Part shown: positions 1 to 7,275 of the stretch, one piece after another
Layout of the letters: the number at the start of each line of letters is the position of its first letter
How positions within the stretch are numbered: the stretch's first letter is position 1
Assembly: GCA_016793525.1 (NCBI GenBank)
Contig: JAEUJT010000178.1
Coordinates: 1 to 10,169, forward strand
Direction: 5' to 3'
Length of the DNA: 10,169 nt
Origin: Archangium sp.
GTDB lineage: Bacteria > Myxococcota > Myxococcia > Myxococcales > Myxococcaceae
Program-made: the position numbers and the translations under genes
Notes under the pieces: generated by a model
The model's database searches: none
Told to the model about the DNA's origin: nothing
What the model saw: only the letters and a program-made list of their open reading frames with translations

Positions 1-2
1 AG

Positions 3-71
3 ATCGAGGCGTTGCTCGTCGACCCGTACACGCTCGACAAGTCGGGCGTGGTGAAGCGCCGCGGCGCCTAA
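3..71 (+). CDS. 3' end of an unidentified protein (partial)
   Basis: Only the last 22 codons and a TAA stop are present; the gene begins before the window. The visible C-terminus ends in DKSGVVKRRGA, a basic tail. All 22 sense codons end in G or C, as in the neighbouring genes, which supports this being a true coding frame. Its stop overlaps the stop of the convergent hydrolase gene by four bases (68-71). I do not recognise the family from so short a piece and give no function. Confidence 0.55.
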   Translation: MEALLVDPYTLDKSGVVKRRGA

Positions 72-1024
72 GTCGAAGCCCAGCGCTCGGCGAGCCACCG
101 CATCACCCGGGCCTCGGCCCAGAACGTGGGGCGCGTGACGGAGCCTCCGACGTACCCGGCGTGGCCTCCATGTCGCGTTCGCAGCACGTGGAGCGCGGAG
201 TTTTTCTCCACGTCGGCCGGCAGCAGCCGCGCGGGCGCGAGCGCGTCGTCTTCGGCGGAGAGCAGCAACGTCGGCACGCGAATGTTCTTCAGCTGCCCGG
301 CGGTGGAAGCATCGGCGTAGTACGCCTCGGCGGATCCGAAGCCGAAGACCTTGGCCGTCGCGCGATCGTCGAAGTCGCGAATGGTGCGGGCGCGACGAAT
401 CGCCTCGGCGTCGAGCTGCCCGGGAAACCGCGCGGCCTTCGCCAAGGCCTTCTGCTTCAAGCTCGGGAGGAAGTGCCGCTGGTACACGGGCGCCCACCCA
501 CGGCCGGAGTCGATCCACTCGACGCACGACTGCAGGTGGTAGGGCGTGCTGATGGTCGCGGCGGCCTCGACGTCGAGCGCGTGTTTCGCCAGCGCGTTGA
601 GCAGCACGCTGCCACCGAGCGAAACGCCCACCGCGTACCGAGGTGTGGGCAGCTGGGCCACCAGCCACGTCACGTCTCGGGTGTCGCCAGACGAATACGA
701 CGCGAGCAACCGGTTCGGCTCTCCGGAGCACGAGCGGAAATTCAGCGCCCACGCGTTCCAGCGACGCGCGACGAGATCGCGCACCAGCTCGACGATGGTG
801 TGCGACGACGAGGAGCCCTCGAGCCCGTGGAGCAGCAGCACCGTCGGCGCGCCCCGGTCTCCGGTCAGCACATCGACGTCGACGAAGTCTCCGTCGGGCG
901 TGTCGAGCCGCCGGCGCTCGAGCTGAGGCGGCGGCGGGTGCGGCCACAGCGCGCGAAAGAACGTCTGCGCGTGGCCGTGGGTGATCAGCGGCGCCGGGCT
1001 GAAGTCGTCGGTGAGCGTGGGCAT
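68..1024 (-). CDS. YheT-type alpha/beta hydrolase
   Basis: A 318-residue serine hydrolase of the YheT/COG0429 group. These are cytosolic alpha/beta-fold enzymes of mostly unknown natural substrate, with esterase activity reported for some relatives. The N-terminal HGHAQT motif (residues 16-21) is typical of the group. The oxyanion region is HGLEG (66-70), followed by NFRSCSGEPN (95-104). The nucleophile elbow is GVSLGG (133-138) with Ser135. The acid is probably in the SAEDD segment (Asp259 or Asp260), and the catalytic His is probably His288 in HGGHAGYVGG. Length and motif order match a complete enzyme. No signal peptide is visible. The ATG at 1024 fits the family N-terminus, although no good Shine-Dalgarno sequence precedes it. 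Only 22 bases separate it from the stop of the upstream lipoprotein gene, so co-transcription is likely. The exact substrate cannot be told from sequence. Confidence 0.9.
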   Translation of the reverse strand: MPTLTDDFSPAPLITHGHAQTFFRALWPHPPPPQLERRRLDTPDGDFVDVDVLTGDRGAPTVLLLHGLEGSSSSHTIVELVRDLVARRWNAWALNFRSCSGEPNRLLASYSSGDTRDVTWLVAQLPTPRYAVGVSLGGSVLLNALAKHALDVEAAATISTPYHLQSCVEWIDSGRGWAPVYQRHFLPSLKQKALAKAARFPGQLDAEAIRRARTIRDFDDRATAKVFGFGSAEAYYADASTAGQLKNIRVPTLLLSAEDDALAPARLLPADVEKNSALHVLRTRHGGHAGYVGGSVTRPTFWAEARVMRWLAERWAST

Positions 1025-1046
1025 GCCGGAGCACGCCGAACGTGGC

Positions 1047-2438
1047 CTACGGCGCGGTGAAGAGGCAACGGGTATTGGGCACGATGATGTCGGCCAACAC
1101 GTACAGGTAGTACTGCTTGCCCGAGGTCAGGGCCGGCGGAGAGCCCGCGACCGGCAGCCGCTGCGACGTGCCTTCAGGGACGACGCCGTACTTCACCTCG
1201 CCGCTCTTCACGGGAGTGCCATTGAGGTACGGCACGTCGATGCGCCAGAGGGTGCCCTGGGGCAAGTCGAAGTTCGGCGGCACCGTGGGGGAGTCGGACT
1301 CCGCCTCCATCACGTACACGTAGCGGGCGGGGCCTTGGCGCCAGGTGATGGTGCCATCAGCGGCGACACCTTCGCCGTTGTCGCAGGCGCTCGGCCGAAA
1401 GAAGCGCTGATCGTCGAGTGGACCCGCGCCGTACACCTGCCCGACGAAATCGGCCTTCGTCAAGCCACGGTGCGCGAGCTCGTTCTCGAAGAAGCGCACC
1501 ATGCGCGCGGAGTCCGTGGTGACAAAGATCGAATCGTTCGGGCGCTCATTCGTCGCGCGAGAGAAGCCGTTGTTCTGCTCCTTCGGGTACGTGCCGAAGC
1601 CGACGGTGTTGATCCACCCCGCGCCCATCGCCAAACCACGGTCGTAGAACGAATTCGCGAAGTTCGGCCCGGACTCGATGAACCAGTTCGCGGCGCCATC
1701 AGGTGCGGCGGTGGAGTGACAACACACACACGCGGTGGCGCGAATCTCGCGTTTCACCCAGTCGAGTTCGGCGGCGTAGGCGGGGTCTTGGAGACGTGCG
1801 TCTTCGACCGTCGAGTTCATCGCGGGAGGCGCGCCGTAGTACGGCCGCTGGGTGCGCACGCGATCGCAGCTCGCGTAGTCTTCAAAGTGCCGGCCCGGCT
1901 CGGTGGCGCCGGAGATCATCTCCCACGTGCACACCTGCCCATTGGCGCTCAGCCCTGGCGGCTCGCCAGCTTTGGGGTCGACGCAGGTCAACACCGGTTG
2001 TTGGAACACGGGCAGCGTCGACGGCGCATCGTCGTCAGAGATGCCGCCGCAGATCGGCGACGGGTCGAACACGCCGCCGCCGAAAAATTCGCACCCACGT
2101 TTCATCGACGCGCACTTGGTGGCGTCGTCTCCGGGGAAGGTGATGCGGGTAAAAATGCCCTTCGCCTTGTCGTTGGTGAGAACGCAGTAGCCGAGGTTGC
2201 GCGTGATGTTGCACGCCTCTCCCAACACCACGGTTTGCCGCTGATCTTTGCAGTCTCTGGTCGCGGTCTCGTCGGTCCATTCGCCGACGTAGTCGCGACA
2301 TTCTTGCAGCTTGCTGAAGCCGTTTACGTAGGTGCAGCTGCCGACGATTTTCTCGGGGAGCGTCGGCACGGGTCCTCCGCCCCCGCAGGCAGAGACGACA
2401 GCGAACACGGAGAGGCGCAGAAAAGGCTTAAGATTCAT
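1047..2438 (-). CDS. Cys-rich lipoprotein with a CxxCH heme-binding motif
   Basis: A 463-residue predicted lipoprotein. The N-terminus has a short signal peptide (Lys4, Arg8, hydrophobic stretch 9-17) and a lipobox Val15-Ser-Ala-Cys18, followed by four Gly. It is therefore exported, lipidated at Cys18 and membrane-anchored. Residues 35-130 hold eight Cys in a small cysteine-rich region, probably disulphide-bonded. CVCCH at residues 237-241 fits the CxxCH signature for covalent heme c, but it is a single copy and I see no convincing cytochrome c fold around it. The rest is unrecognised. The open frame continues upstream to 2873, but that part is antisense to hutI. The chosen ATG at 2438 follows GAAGG by seven bases and starts directly before the signal peptide; ATG at 2459 is the alternative. 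Its start codon overlaps that of hutI. The gene lies just upstream of the YheT-type hydrolase. A true c-type cytochrome role is unproven, and the motif could be chance in a Cys-rich protein. Confidence 0.8.
   Translation of the reverse strand: MNLKPFLRLSVFAVVSACGGGGPVPTLPEKIVGSCTYVNGFSKLQECRDYVGEWTDETATRDCKDQRQTVVLGEACNITRNLGYCVLTNDKAKGIFTRITFPGDDATKCASMKRGCEFFGGGVFDPSPICGGISDDDAPSTLPVFQQPVLTCVDPKAGEPPGLSANGQVCTWEMISGATEPGRHFEDYASCDRVRTQRPYYGAPPAMNSTVEDARLQDPAYAAELDWVKREIRATACVCCHSTAAPDGAANWFIESGPNFANSFYDRGLAMGAGWINTVGFGTYPKEQNNGFSRATNERPNDSIFVTTDSARMVRFFENELAHRGLTKADFVGQVYGAGPLDDQRFFRPSACDNGEGVAADGTITWRQGPARYVYVMEAESDSPTVPPNFDLPQGTLWRIDVPYLNGTPVKSGEVKYGVVPEGTSQRLPVAGSPPALTSGKQYYLYVLADIIVPNTRCLFTAP
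2421..2426 (+). promoter_or_regulatory. Shine-Dalgarno for hutI inside the lipoprotein gene
   Basis: AAAAGG lies ten bases before the ATG at 2437. It is the only plausible ribosome binding site near the candidate hutI starts. It favours 2437 over the ATG at 2443, where GGAG directly abuts the start, and over 2458, where GGAG is 15 bases away. It lies within the first codons of the opposite-strand lipoprotein gene. Confidence 0.5.
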
Positions 2439-3699
2439 GGAGATGCCTTCATTCGACATGGTGCTTGTCTCTACGGCCGAGCTCGTAACGTGTGACGGTC
2501 CGACGGGCGATTCTGCTGAAAAAATGCTCGGGGTCATCCCGCGGGGGGCGGTGGGCATCGCCGGGGGGCGCATCGCCTGGGTCGGCCCCGAAGCCGCCCT
2601 CCCCGACGGCGCCATCGGGCCCCAGACCGTTCGCCTCGACGCGCAGGGGGGCCTGGTGGGGCCCGGGTTCGTCGATTGCCACACCCACCTGGTGTTCGCC
2701 GGAGAACGCTCCGCCGAGTTCGAGCAGCGCTGCCAAGGGAAGACGTATCTGGAGGTCGCCGCGGCCGGTGGCGGCATCGTTCGCACCGTCGACGCCACCC
2801 GCGCCGCGACGGAAGACGAGCTGGTGACCCTGGCCCTCCCGCGGCTGAAGCGGCTGCTGGCGCATGGCGTCACCTCGGCGGAGGTGAAGAGCGGCTACGG
2901 CCTCGACGTCGAGACGGAGCTCAAGATGCTGCGCGTGGTGCGAACGCTCAGTTCCGCGCAGCCGGTGACCCTGCACGCGACCGTCCTCGGCCTCCACGCG
3001 GTGCCACGGGGAATGACGCGCGAGGCATACGTCACATCGTGCCTCGAGGATCTCTTGCCTCGAGTGGCAGCGGAGGGCCTGGCCAGCACCTGCGACGCCT
3101 TCGTGGAGCAATCGGCCTTCACGCCTGACGATGCGCGGCGGCTGGCGGTGCGGGCGAAGAGCCTCGGGCTCCGGCTTCGGCTGCACGTCGATCAGCTCAC
3201 CTCAGGAGCAGGGGCGGAGCTGGCGGCAGAGCTCGGGGCGGCGACTGCAGATCACCTCGAGCAGGTCTCTCCTGCGGGCGTCGCGGCGCTGGCCAAGGCC
3301 GGTGTGGTAGCCGTGTTGGCACCGACCTCCACCTTGTTCGCTCGCGTGAAACCGTACGCGCCGGGCCGGGCGCTGCGTGACGCGGGCGTCCCCGTCGCGC
3401 TGTGCACCAACTGCAACCCGGGCTCGTCGATGTCGGAGAACGTGGCGCTGGCGCTCGGCCTGGCCTGCGTCGAGAACGGTCTCACTCCGGCCGAGGCGTA
3501 CCTGGGCTTCACCCGCTTCGGCGCACAGGCGCTCGGAGACGCCACCGCGGGTCGAATCGCCGTCGGAGGCCCCGCCGATCTCGTGGTCTTCGACGCGCCC
3601 AGCGTGCGCGCCCTGCCCTACCACTTCGGAATCAATTCTGTTCGCACGGTACTGAAAGCGGGCCTCCCCGTTTCAACAGGCACCAGCGCGCGCCCCTGA
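2437..3699 (+). CDS. hutI: imidazolonepropionase (histidine degradation)
   Basis: A 420-residue amidohydrolase of the HutI family, which hydrolyses 4-imidazolone-5-propanoate to N-formimino-L-glutamate in the third step of histidine breakdown in the cytosol. Metal-binding HTH is seen as His82 and His84 in GFVDCHTHLVFAGER. GGGIVRTVDATR, SGYGLD (152-157) and LHATVLGLHAVP (179-190) follow in the expected order. The remaining active-site motifs are His250 in LHVDQ and His273 in ADHLE. Length is normal for the family. In the C-terminal TDxNPG motif, which normally supplies the metal-ligand Asp, the sequence reads TNCNPGSS with Asn at residue 325. Start 2437 was chosen from its Shine-Dalgarno; 2443 is possible. 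A longer open frame reaching 2332 is antisense to the signal-peptide region of the lipoprotein gene and was rejected. No other hut gene is in the window. The assignment is strong at family level; activity depends on the Asn325 question. Confidence 0.92.
   Translation: MEMPSFDMVLVSTAELVTCDGPTGDSAEKMLGVIPRGAVGIAGGRIAWVGPEAALPDGAIGPQTVRLDAQGGLVGPGFVDCHTHLVFAGERSAEFEQRCQGKTYLEVAAAGGGIVRTVDATRAATEDELVTLALPRLKRLLAHGVTSAEVKSGYGLDVETELKMLRVVRTLSSAQPVTLHATVLGLHAVPRGMTREAYVTSCLEDLLPRVAAEGLASTCDAFVEQSAFTPDDARRLAVRAKSLGLRLRLHVDQLTSGAGAELAAELGAATADHLEQVSPAGVAALAKAGVVAVLAPTSTLFARVKPYAPGRALRDAGVPVALCTNCNPGSSMSENVALALGLACVENGLTPAEAYLGFTRFGAQALGDATAGRIAVGGPADLVVFDAPSVRALPYHFGINSVRTVLKAGLPVSTGTSARP
2446..2450 (-). 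promoter_or_regulatory. Shine-Dalgarno for the lipoprotein gene inside hutI
   Basis: Read on the - strand this is GAAGG, seven bases before the ATG at 2438. It selects the start that places a clean lipoprotein signal peptide at the N-terminus. It lies within the first few codons of hutI on the other strand. Confidence 0.55.
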
Positions 3700-3721
3700 A
3701 GTGCCGTACGATTTGGTCTGC

Positions 3722-4477
3722 ATGTGCCGACTGTTCGCCGTTCTCTCGGAGTCTCCGGTCGCCGTCGACCGCGCTTTTGACGCGCTCAAGCGCCAGGCCG
3801 TCGAGCACAAAGACGGCTGGGGCATCGCCCGCTTCGATGACGGCGAGCCGACCGTCGAGGTCAACACCGTCGCCGCGCACGCCTGCACCCGCTTCGCCGA
3901 GCTCGGGTCGAGTCTCACCACGCGCAGCTTGCTGACCCACATTCGGCTCGCGTCGGTCGGCGCCGTCACGCCCGCCAACGCGCACCCATTCACTGCCGAT
4001 GGTTTGGCCTTCATGCACAACGGCACGCTGCGACACTTCGCCGATCACCGCGCGAAGTTCGACGAGCTGTTGGCGCCGGGGGTTCGCGCGCGGCTGCGGG
4101 GAGAGACAGACTCCGAGCGCTGCTTCGCCCTCTTTCTCACCACGCTCGGCGCCACGCCACAGACCGTGTCATTGCCACAGATGATGTCCGCCCTGGCGAC
4201 CGTGGTGCGCACAGCCGAGAAGCTCTGCGACGATCCAGCCGATGCGACCAAGTCGTCGATGAACTTCATGGTGAGCAACGGCCGGTGGCTGGTGGCGACG
4301 CGGAGGGGCCGAACGCTTTTTCACACCCACTGGCGCGGCGCGCGGTACCTGGCGAGCGAGCCACTGTGGCCTGACTCCCCATGGCACGAGGTCACCGACG
4401 ACACGATGGTGGTCGTCGAGCCCGATCTCACGCTGCGCGAAGTGCAGCTGCGCGACGTTTCGCCGCTACCCCGGTAG
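3722..4477 (+). CDS. class II glutamine amidotransferase (YafJ type)
   Basis: A 251-residue stand-alone N-terminal-nucleophile glutamine amidotransferase domain. These use an N-terminal Cys to release ammonia from glutamine, or to cleave a gamma-glutamyl bond in relatives such as EgtC. The ATG at 3722 was chosen because it makes Cys2 the first residue after Met removal (MCRLFAV); an upstream ATG at 3701 would bury the nucleophile. Visible family motifs are HKDGWGIA (29-36), THIR (72-75), NAHPF (86-90), HNG (99-101, oxyanion/glutamine binding) and ETDSE (128-132). No synthetase or sugar-isomerase domain is attached, so the acceptor is unknown. It begins 22 bases after the hutI stop with no clear Shine-Dalgarno, which suggests one transcript and possibly coupled translation. 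Its last 12 bases overlap the convergent tsaE gene. YafJ-like is the safest label; an EgtC-like gamma-glutamyl hydrolase is the main alternative. Confidence 0.87.
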   Translation: MCRLFAVLSESPVAVDRAFDALKRQAVEHKDGWGIARFDDGEPTVEVNTVAAHACTRFAELGSSLTTRSLLTHIRLASVGAVTPANAHPFTADGLAFMHNGTLRHFADHRAKFDELLAPGVRARLRGETDSERCFALFLTTLGATPQTVSLPQMMSALATVVRTAEKLCDDPADATKSSMNFMVSNGRWLVATRRGRTLFHTHWRGARYLASEPLWPDSPWHEVTDDTMVVVEPDLTLREVQLRDVSPLPR

Positions 4478-4930
4478 CCACGCGTGGAGCAACCGCTCCG
4501 ACACGGCGCCGGTCGCGTCGGCGCGGAACAGCCGCTCGGTCTCCGACACCGCGCTCGCGGTCACCACCAGCGCGTCGCTCGGAGTCGCTGATGCAACGCG
4601 GTCGACCCACTCCACCAACATCGCCGCCGCGTCGTCGATCAACTCGAAGTAGCCGATGCTGAAGAGATCGGCCTCCGTCGCGAGCCGATAGAGGTCGAGG
4701 TGGTGCAGCGTCACCCTGCCTTTGTACGTCTGCACCAGCGAATACGTGGGGCTCGAGACGTCGTCGAGCGGCACGCCGGCACCTGAAGCCACGCCGCGGC
4801 TGAACGCGGTCTTCCCTGCGCCGAGCTGGCCGATGAGCCCGACGAAATGCCCGGGACGGAGGAGCGCACCGAGCCGCACGCCGAGCTCGAAGGTCTGCGC
4901 CTCGGTCGTCGAGTGGTACTCGCGCCTCAT
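4466..4930 (-). CDS. tsaE: tRNA t6A biosynthesis ATPase TsaE
   Basis: A 154-residue P-loop ATPase of the TsaE/YjeE family. It works with TsaB and TsaD to place the threonylcarbamoyl group on A37 of tRNAs that read ANN codons. Walker A is GQLGAGKT (34-41). The conserved SSPTYSLV segment is at 59-66, HLDLYRL at 77-83, and the family Glu-Trp pair at Glu107-Trp108. Length is normal. The open frame runs upstream to 5230, but that part is antisense to other coding sequence or falls in a short gap. The ATG at 4930 gives the usual spacing of about 34 residues before Walker A; a GTG at 4978 is less likely because it lacks a ribosome site. It is the last gene of the pdxJ-nnrDE-tsaE series on this strand, 100 bases after the nnrDE stop, and its 3' end overlaps the convergent amidotransferase by 12 bases. 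Confidence 0.93.
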   Translation of the reverse strand: MRREYHSTTEAQTFELGVRLGALLRPGHFVGLIGQLGAGKTAFSRGVASGAGVPLDDVSSPTYSLVQTYKGRVTLHHLDLYRLATEADLFSIGYFELIDDAAAMLVEWVDRVASATPSDALVVTASAVSETERLFRADATGAVSERLLHAWLPG

Positions 4931-5030
4931 GGCGGCGCCCCGCCCCAGGAGACGGCCTCCGGCTGCACTGCGATGCACTCCCGTTGCCGGCTCGCGAATG
5001 GAGCGGCCGCCCTCGGTTGGCTCGCGCGCG
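4931..5030 (-). other. 100-base gap between nnrDE and tsaE
   Basis: This is the longest stretch in the window outside a called gene. It stays open in the tsaE frame but has no family resemblance there. It contains a weak inverted repeat (CCGGC at 4959-4963 with GCCGG at 4986-4990, enclosing two TGCA copies) with no T-tract, so I do not call a terminator. I see no recognisable promoter. It could hold a secondary promoter for tsaE or simply be a spacer. Confidence 0.35.
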
Positions 5031-6554
5031 TCATCGATTCCACCGGCGCCAGACGGCCCCAAGCTGCTCAGCGACGTCAGACGCGACGAGCCCTCGCTGC
5101 CCGTACAGGAGCGCCGCGAGATCGCCCGCCAGCCCGTGTGCATACGCCGCCACCAGCGCCGCGTCGTCGGGGGCAAGCCCTTGCGCGAGGAGCGCGCCGC
5201 AGAGGCCTGCGAGCACATCGCCCGTTCCACCCGTGGCCAGGCCGGCGTTCCCCGTCGGGTTGACGAAACACGCGCCGCTCGGCGACGCGATGACCGTGCG
5301 AGCGCCCTTCAGGACCAGGGTCACGCTGTGCTCGTCTGCGAAGGCGCGGGCGACGGCGAGTCGATCGGCATTCACCGCGGCCGCCGTGGAGCGCGTGAGT
5401 CGGGCCATCTCTCCCGGGTGCGGCGTCAACACGAGCGGGCCCTTCGCGCGCCGCAGCATGTCGGGCGACGCAGCGACCACGTTGAGCGCGTCGGCATCGA
5501 GCACGCAGGGCAGCTCGAGCGAGGCCAGCAGCTCACCGAGAACGTGCACCGCGTCGGGCCCGCGCTCCATGCCCGGCCCGATGACGAGCGCGTCTTTCCC
5601 CTGTGCCGCGGCGCGAATCGCGTCGATGTCACCTCGCGCCAGCGCTCCCGCGGAACGAAGGGCGTGGCCCATCACCTCGGGTGAATGCGCCATGGCTGCC
5701 GCGAGCGCGTCACCCGACGTCGCGATGGTGACCAGCCCAGCGCCCCCACGGAGCGCGCCACGCGCAGCCAGCGCCGCGGCTCCGGTTTTGCCGAGGCTCC
5801 CTGCGATCAACAACACGTGACCAGCGGAGCCCTTGTGCGCGTCAGCGGCACGAGGAGGGATACGCGCCAGGGCGTCGGCCTCGTCCACCAGCCACGTCTC
5901 CGGAGGCAGAAGAACGGCCATCGCACTCGTGGGAAGCCCGATGTCCTGCAGGTCGATTCGCCCGCAGCGTTCCACCGCGGGATGTGTGGCGTGGGCGCGC
6001 TTGAGCACGCCGAACGCCGCCGTCACGTCGGCAGAGACACACGGCGTGAAGCACCGCCCATCGTCGGCGCTTACGCCCGAGGGTACGTCAGCGGCCACCA
6101 CCACCGCGCCAGCCGCTCGAAGCGCCGCGATTCGCGCGATGGCCGCAGCCTGCGCACCCTCGGGAGCCCGAGACAGCCCCGTTCCGAAGATCGCGTCGAT
6201 CACCACGTCGCCGGCTCGAGCCTCGAAGGTCCCGGGCCCCATCGACACGCCGGCACCTGAAGCCAACGCCGCCTGTCGTGCTGGCTCGCCCTTCAGCGCC
6301 TCCCGCGGCGTCGTCAACTCGACCTGCACCGAGTGTCCGCCGGCCCGGAGCACACGCGCCGCGACGAAGCCGTCACCGCCATTGTTGCCGGGGCCGCAGA
6401 ACACGACAAACCGACCACCGGGGCGCGAGGCTGAAACGGCCACGCGAGCGAGCGCGGCGCCGGCGTTCTGCATCAGCGTCGAGGTCGACGTGCCGAGCCG
6501 CTCGGACTCGGTCTCCACGGCGCGCATTTCGCTCGCCGTGACCAGCCGGTTCAC
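5031..6554 (-). CDS. nnrDE: bifunctional NAD(P)HX epimerase/dehydratase
   Basis: A 507-residue fusion that repairs damaged, hydrated NADH and NADPH. The N-terminal NnrE (YjeF_N) half interconverts R- and S-NAD(P)HX. It shows [10 protein letters not shown] (54-63), DAIFGTGL (120-127) and [11 protein letters not shown] (156-166). The C-terminal NnrD (carbohydrate-kinase-like) half dehydrates S-NAD(P)HX using ADP or ATP. It shows [14 protein letters not shown] (240-253), IGPGM (325-329), VLDADALN (351-358), LTPHPGEM (376-383) and [19 protein letters not shown] (432-450), whose GTGD holds the probable catalytic Asp446. Both halves look complete. The start is GTG at 6554, preceded by GGAG with a five-base spacer, and it overlaps the pdxJ stop as GTGA. 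This implies translational coupling. The fusion is the common bacterial form (as in E. coli YjeF/Nnr). No anomaly is visible. Confidence 0.95.
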   Translation of the reverse strand: MNRLVTASEMRAVETESERLGTSTSTLMQNAGAALARVAVSASRPGGRFVVFCGPGNNGGDGFVAARVLRAGGHSVQVELTTPREALKGEPARQAALASGAGVSMGPGTFEARAGDVVIDAIFGTGLSRAPEGAQAAAIARIAALRAAGAVVVAADVPSGVSADDGRCFTPCVSADVTAAFGVLKRAHATHPAVERCGRIDLQDIGLPTSAMAVLLPPETWLVDEADALARIPPRAADAHKGSAGHVLLIAGSLGKTGAAALAARGALRGGAGLVTIATSGDALAAAMAHSPEVMGHALRSAGALARGDIDAIRAAAQGKDALVIGPGMERGPDAVHVLGELLASLELPCVLDADALNVVAASPDMLRRAKGPLVLTPHPGEMARLTRSTAAAVNADRLAVARAFADEHSVTLVLKGARTVIASPSGACFVNPTGNAGLATGGTGDVLAGLCGALLAQGLAPDDAALVAAYAHGLAGDLAALLYGQRGLVASDVAEQLGAVWRRWNR

Positions 6555-7273
6555 GCCGGCTCCATCCGCTCGAGCATCTCGCGCACCGCGCGTTCGAAGC
6601 CCACCAGCACCGCCCGCGCGACGATGGCGTGGCCGATGTTCAGCTCGTCGATCTCGGGGATGCGCGCGACGGGGCCGACGTTGTCGTAGTTCAACCCGTG
6701 ACCCGCCGCGCAGCCGAGCCCGAGCTTGGCGGCCGCCTTGGCGGCGTCGAGAATTCGCCCGAGCTCGCGCTGCCGGTCTTTGTCGGTGCGCGCCTCGCAG
6801 TACCGGCCGGTGTGCAGCTCGACGCGATCGGCGCTGATCCGGTGAGACGCCTTCACCTGATCCAAGTCGGGGTCGATGAACAGCGAGACGATGATGTCGC
6901 CGTCTTTCAGCGTCTTCACCACCCGGCCGATGGCGTCTTTCTGCGAGTTGACGTCGAGGCCGCCCTCGGTGGTCAGCTCTTCACGGCGCTCTGGCACGAG
7001 CGTGACCATGTCGGGCTTGTACTCGTACGCGAGCTTCACCATGTCTTGGGTCGCGGCCATCTCCAGGTTGAGCAGCGTCTGCGTCGTCTCGCGCAGCACC
7101 TTGAGATCTCGCTCTTGAATGTGCCGGCGATCTTCGCGCAGGTGAATGGTGATCTGCCGCGCGCCGGCGAGCTCGGCGAACGCGGCCGCGGTGACGGGGT
7201 CGGGGTACGACGACTTGCGCGCTTGGCGCAGCGTCGCGACGTGGTCGACATTGACTCCGAGGCGTTGGCGCAC
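6551..7273 (-). CDS. pdxJ: pyridoxine 5'-phosphate synthase
   Basis: A 240-residue TIM-barrel enzyme that condenses 1-deoxy-D-xylulose 5-phosphate with 3-amino-2-oxopropyl phosphate. This makes pyridoxine 5'-phosphate, the last ring-forming step of DXP-dependent vitamin B6 synthesis. Family motifs, numbered from the chosen start, are [10 protein letters not shown] (8-17), HLREDRRHI (44-52, His44), LEMA with Glu71, TLVPE (91-95), GHGLNY with His192 (191-196) and ELNIGHAI (210-217). His44, Glu71 and His192 match the catalytic positions known in E. coli PdxJ. Two in-frame GTG starts compete. GTG at 7273 lies seven bases after GGAGG and is preferred. GTG at 7279 would make a GTGA overlap with the upstream stop but sits only one base from GGAGG. 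The 3' end overlaps nnrDE. An acpS gene often lies between pdxJ and nnr in related operons and is absent here. Confidence 0.95.
   Translation of the reverse strand: MRQRLGVNVDHVATLRQARKSSYPDPVTAAAFAELAGARQITIHLREDRRHIQERDLKVLRETTQTLLNLEMAATQDMVKLAYEYKPDMVTLVPERREELTTEGGLDVNSQKDAIGRVVKTLKDGDIIVSLFIDPDLDQVKASHRISADRVELHTGRYCEARTDKDRQRELGRILDAAKAAAKLGLGCAAGHGLNYDNVGPVARIPEIDELNIGHAIVARAVLVGFERAVREMLERMEPA
6560..6563 (-). promoter_or_regulatory. Shine-Dalgarno for nnrDE
   Basis: Read on the - strand, GGAG sits five bases before the GTG at 6554, inside the last codons of pdxJ. It supports the GTG start and the coupled GTGA junction. Confidence 0.5.
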
Positions 7274-7275
7274 CG

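Noticed and set aside
981..2495. 504-codon + strand open frame opposite the lipoprotein gene
   Set aside because: It lies antisense to a gene with a clear signal peptide. Its protein is rich in Arg, His and Val with no recognisable motif, as expected for the opposite strand of high-GC coding DNA.
2439..2873. N-terminal extension of the lipoprotein frame upstream of 2438
   Set aside because: It is antisense to the conserved N-terminal half of HutI, has no family resemblance, and would bury the signal peptide and lipobox.
2449..3186. 245-codon - strand open frame opposite hutI
   Set aside because: Shadow of hutI; low-complexity composition and no motif.
4959..4990. Inverted repeat as a terminator after nnrDE
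   Set aside because: The stem is only five pairs with a long loop and no following T-tract.
4931..5230. N-terminal extension of TsaE upstream of 4930
   Set aside because: It overlaps the nnrDE 3' end in another frame and the spacing to Walker A is already normal from the ATG at 4930.
4722..5684. 320-codon + strand open frame across tsaE and nnrDE
   Set aside because: Antisense to two confidently identified genes, with Arg-rich, motif-free protein.
5833..6837. 334-codon + strand open frame opposite nnrDE and pdxJ
   Set aside because: Antisense shadow; Ser/Ala/Arg-rich translation without conserved motifs.
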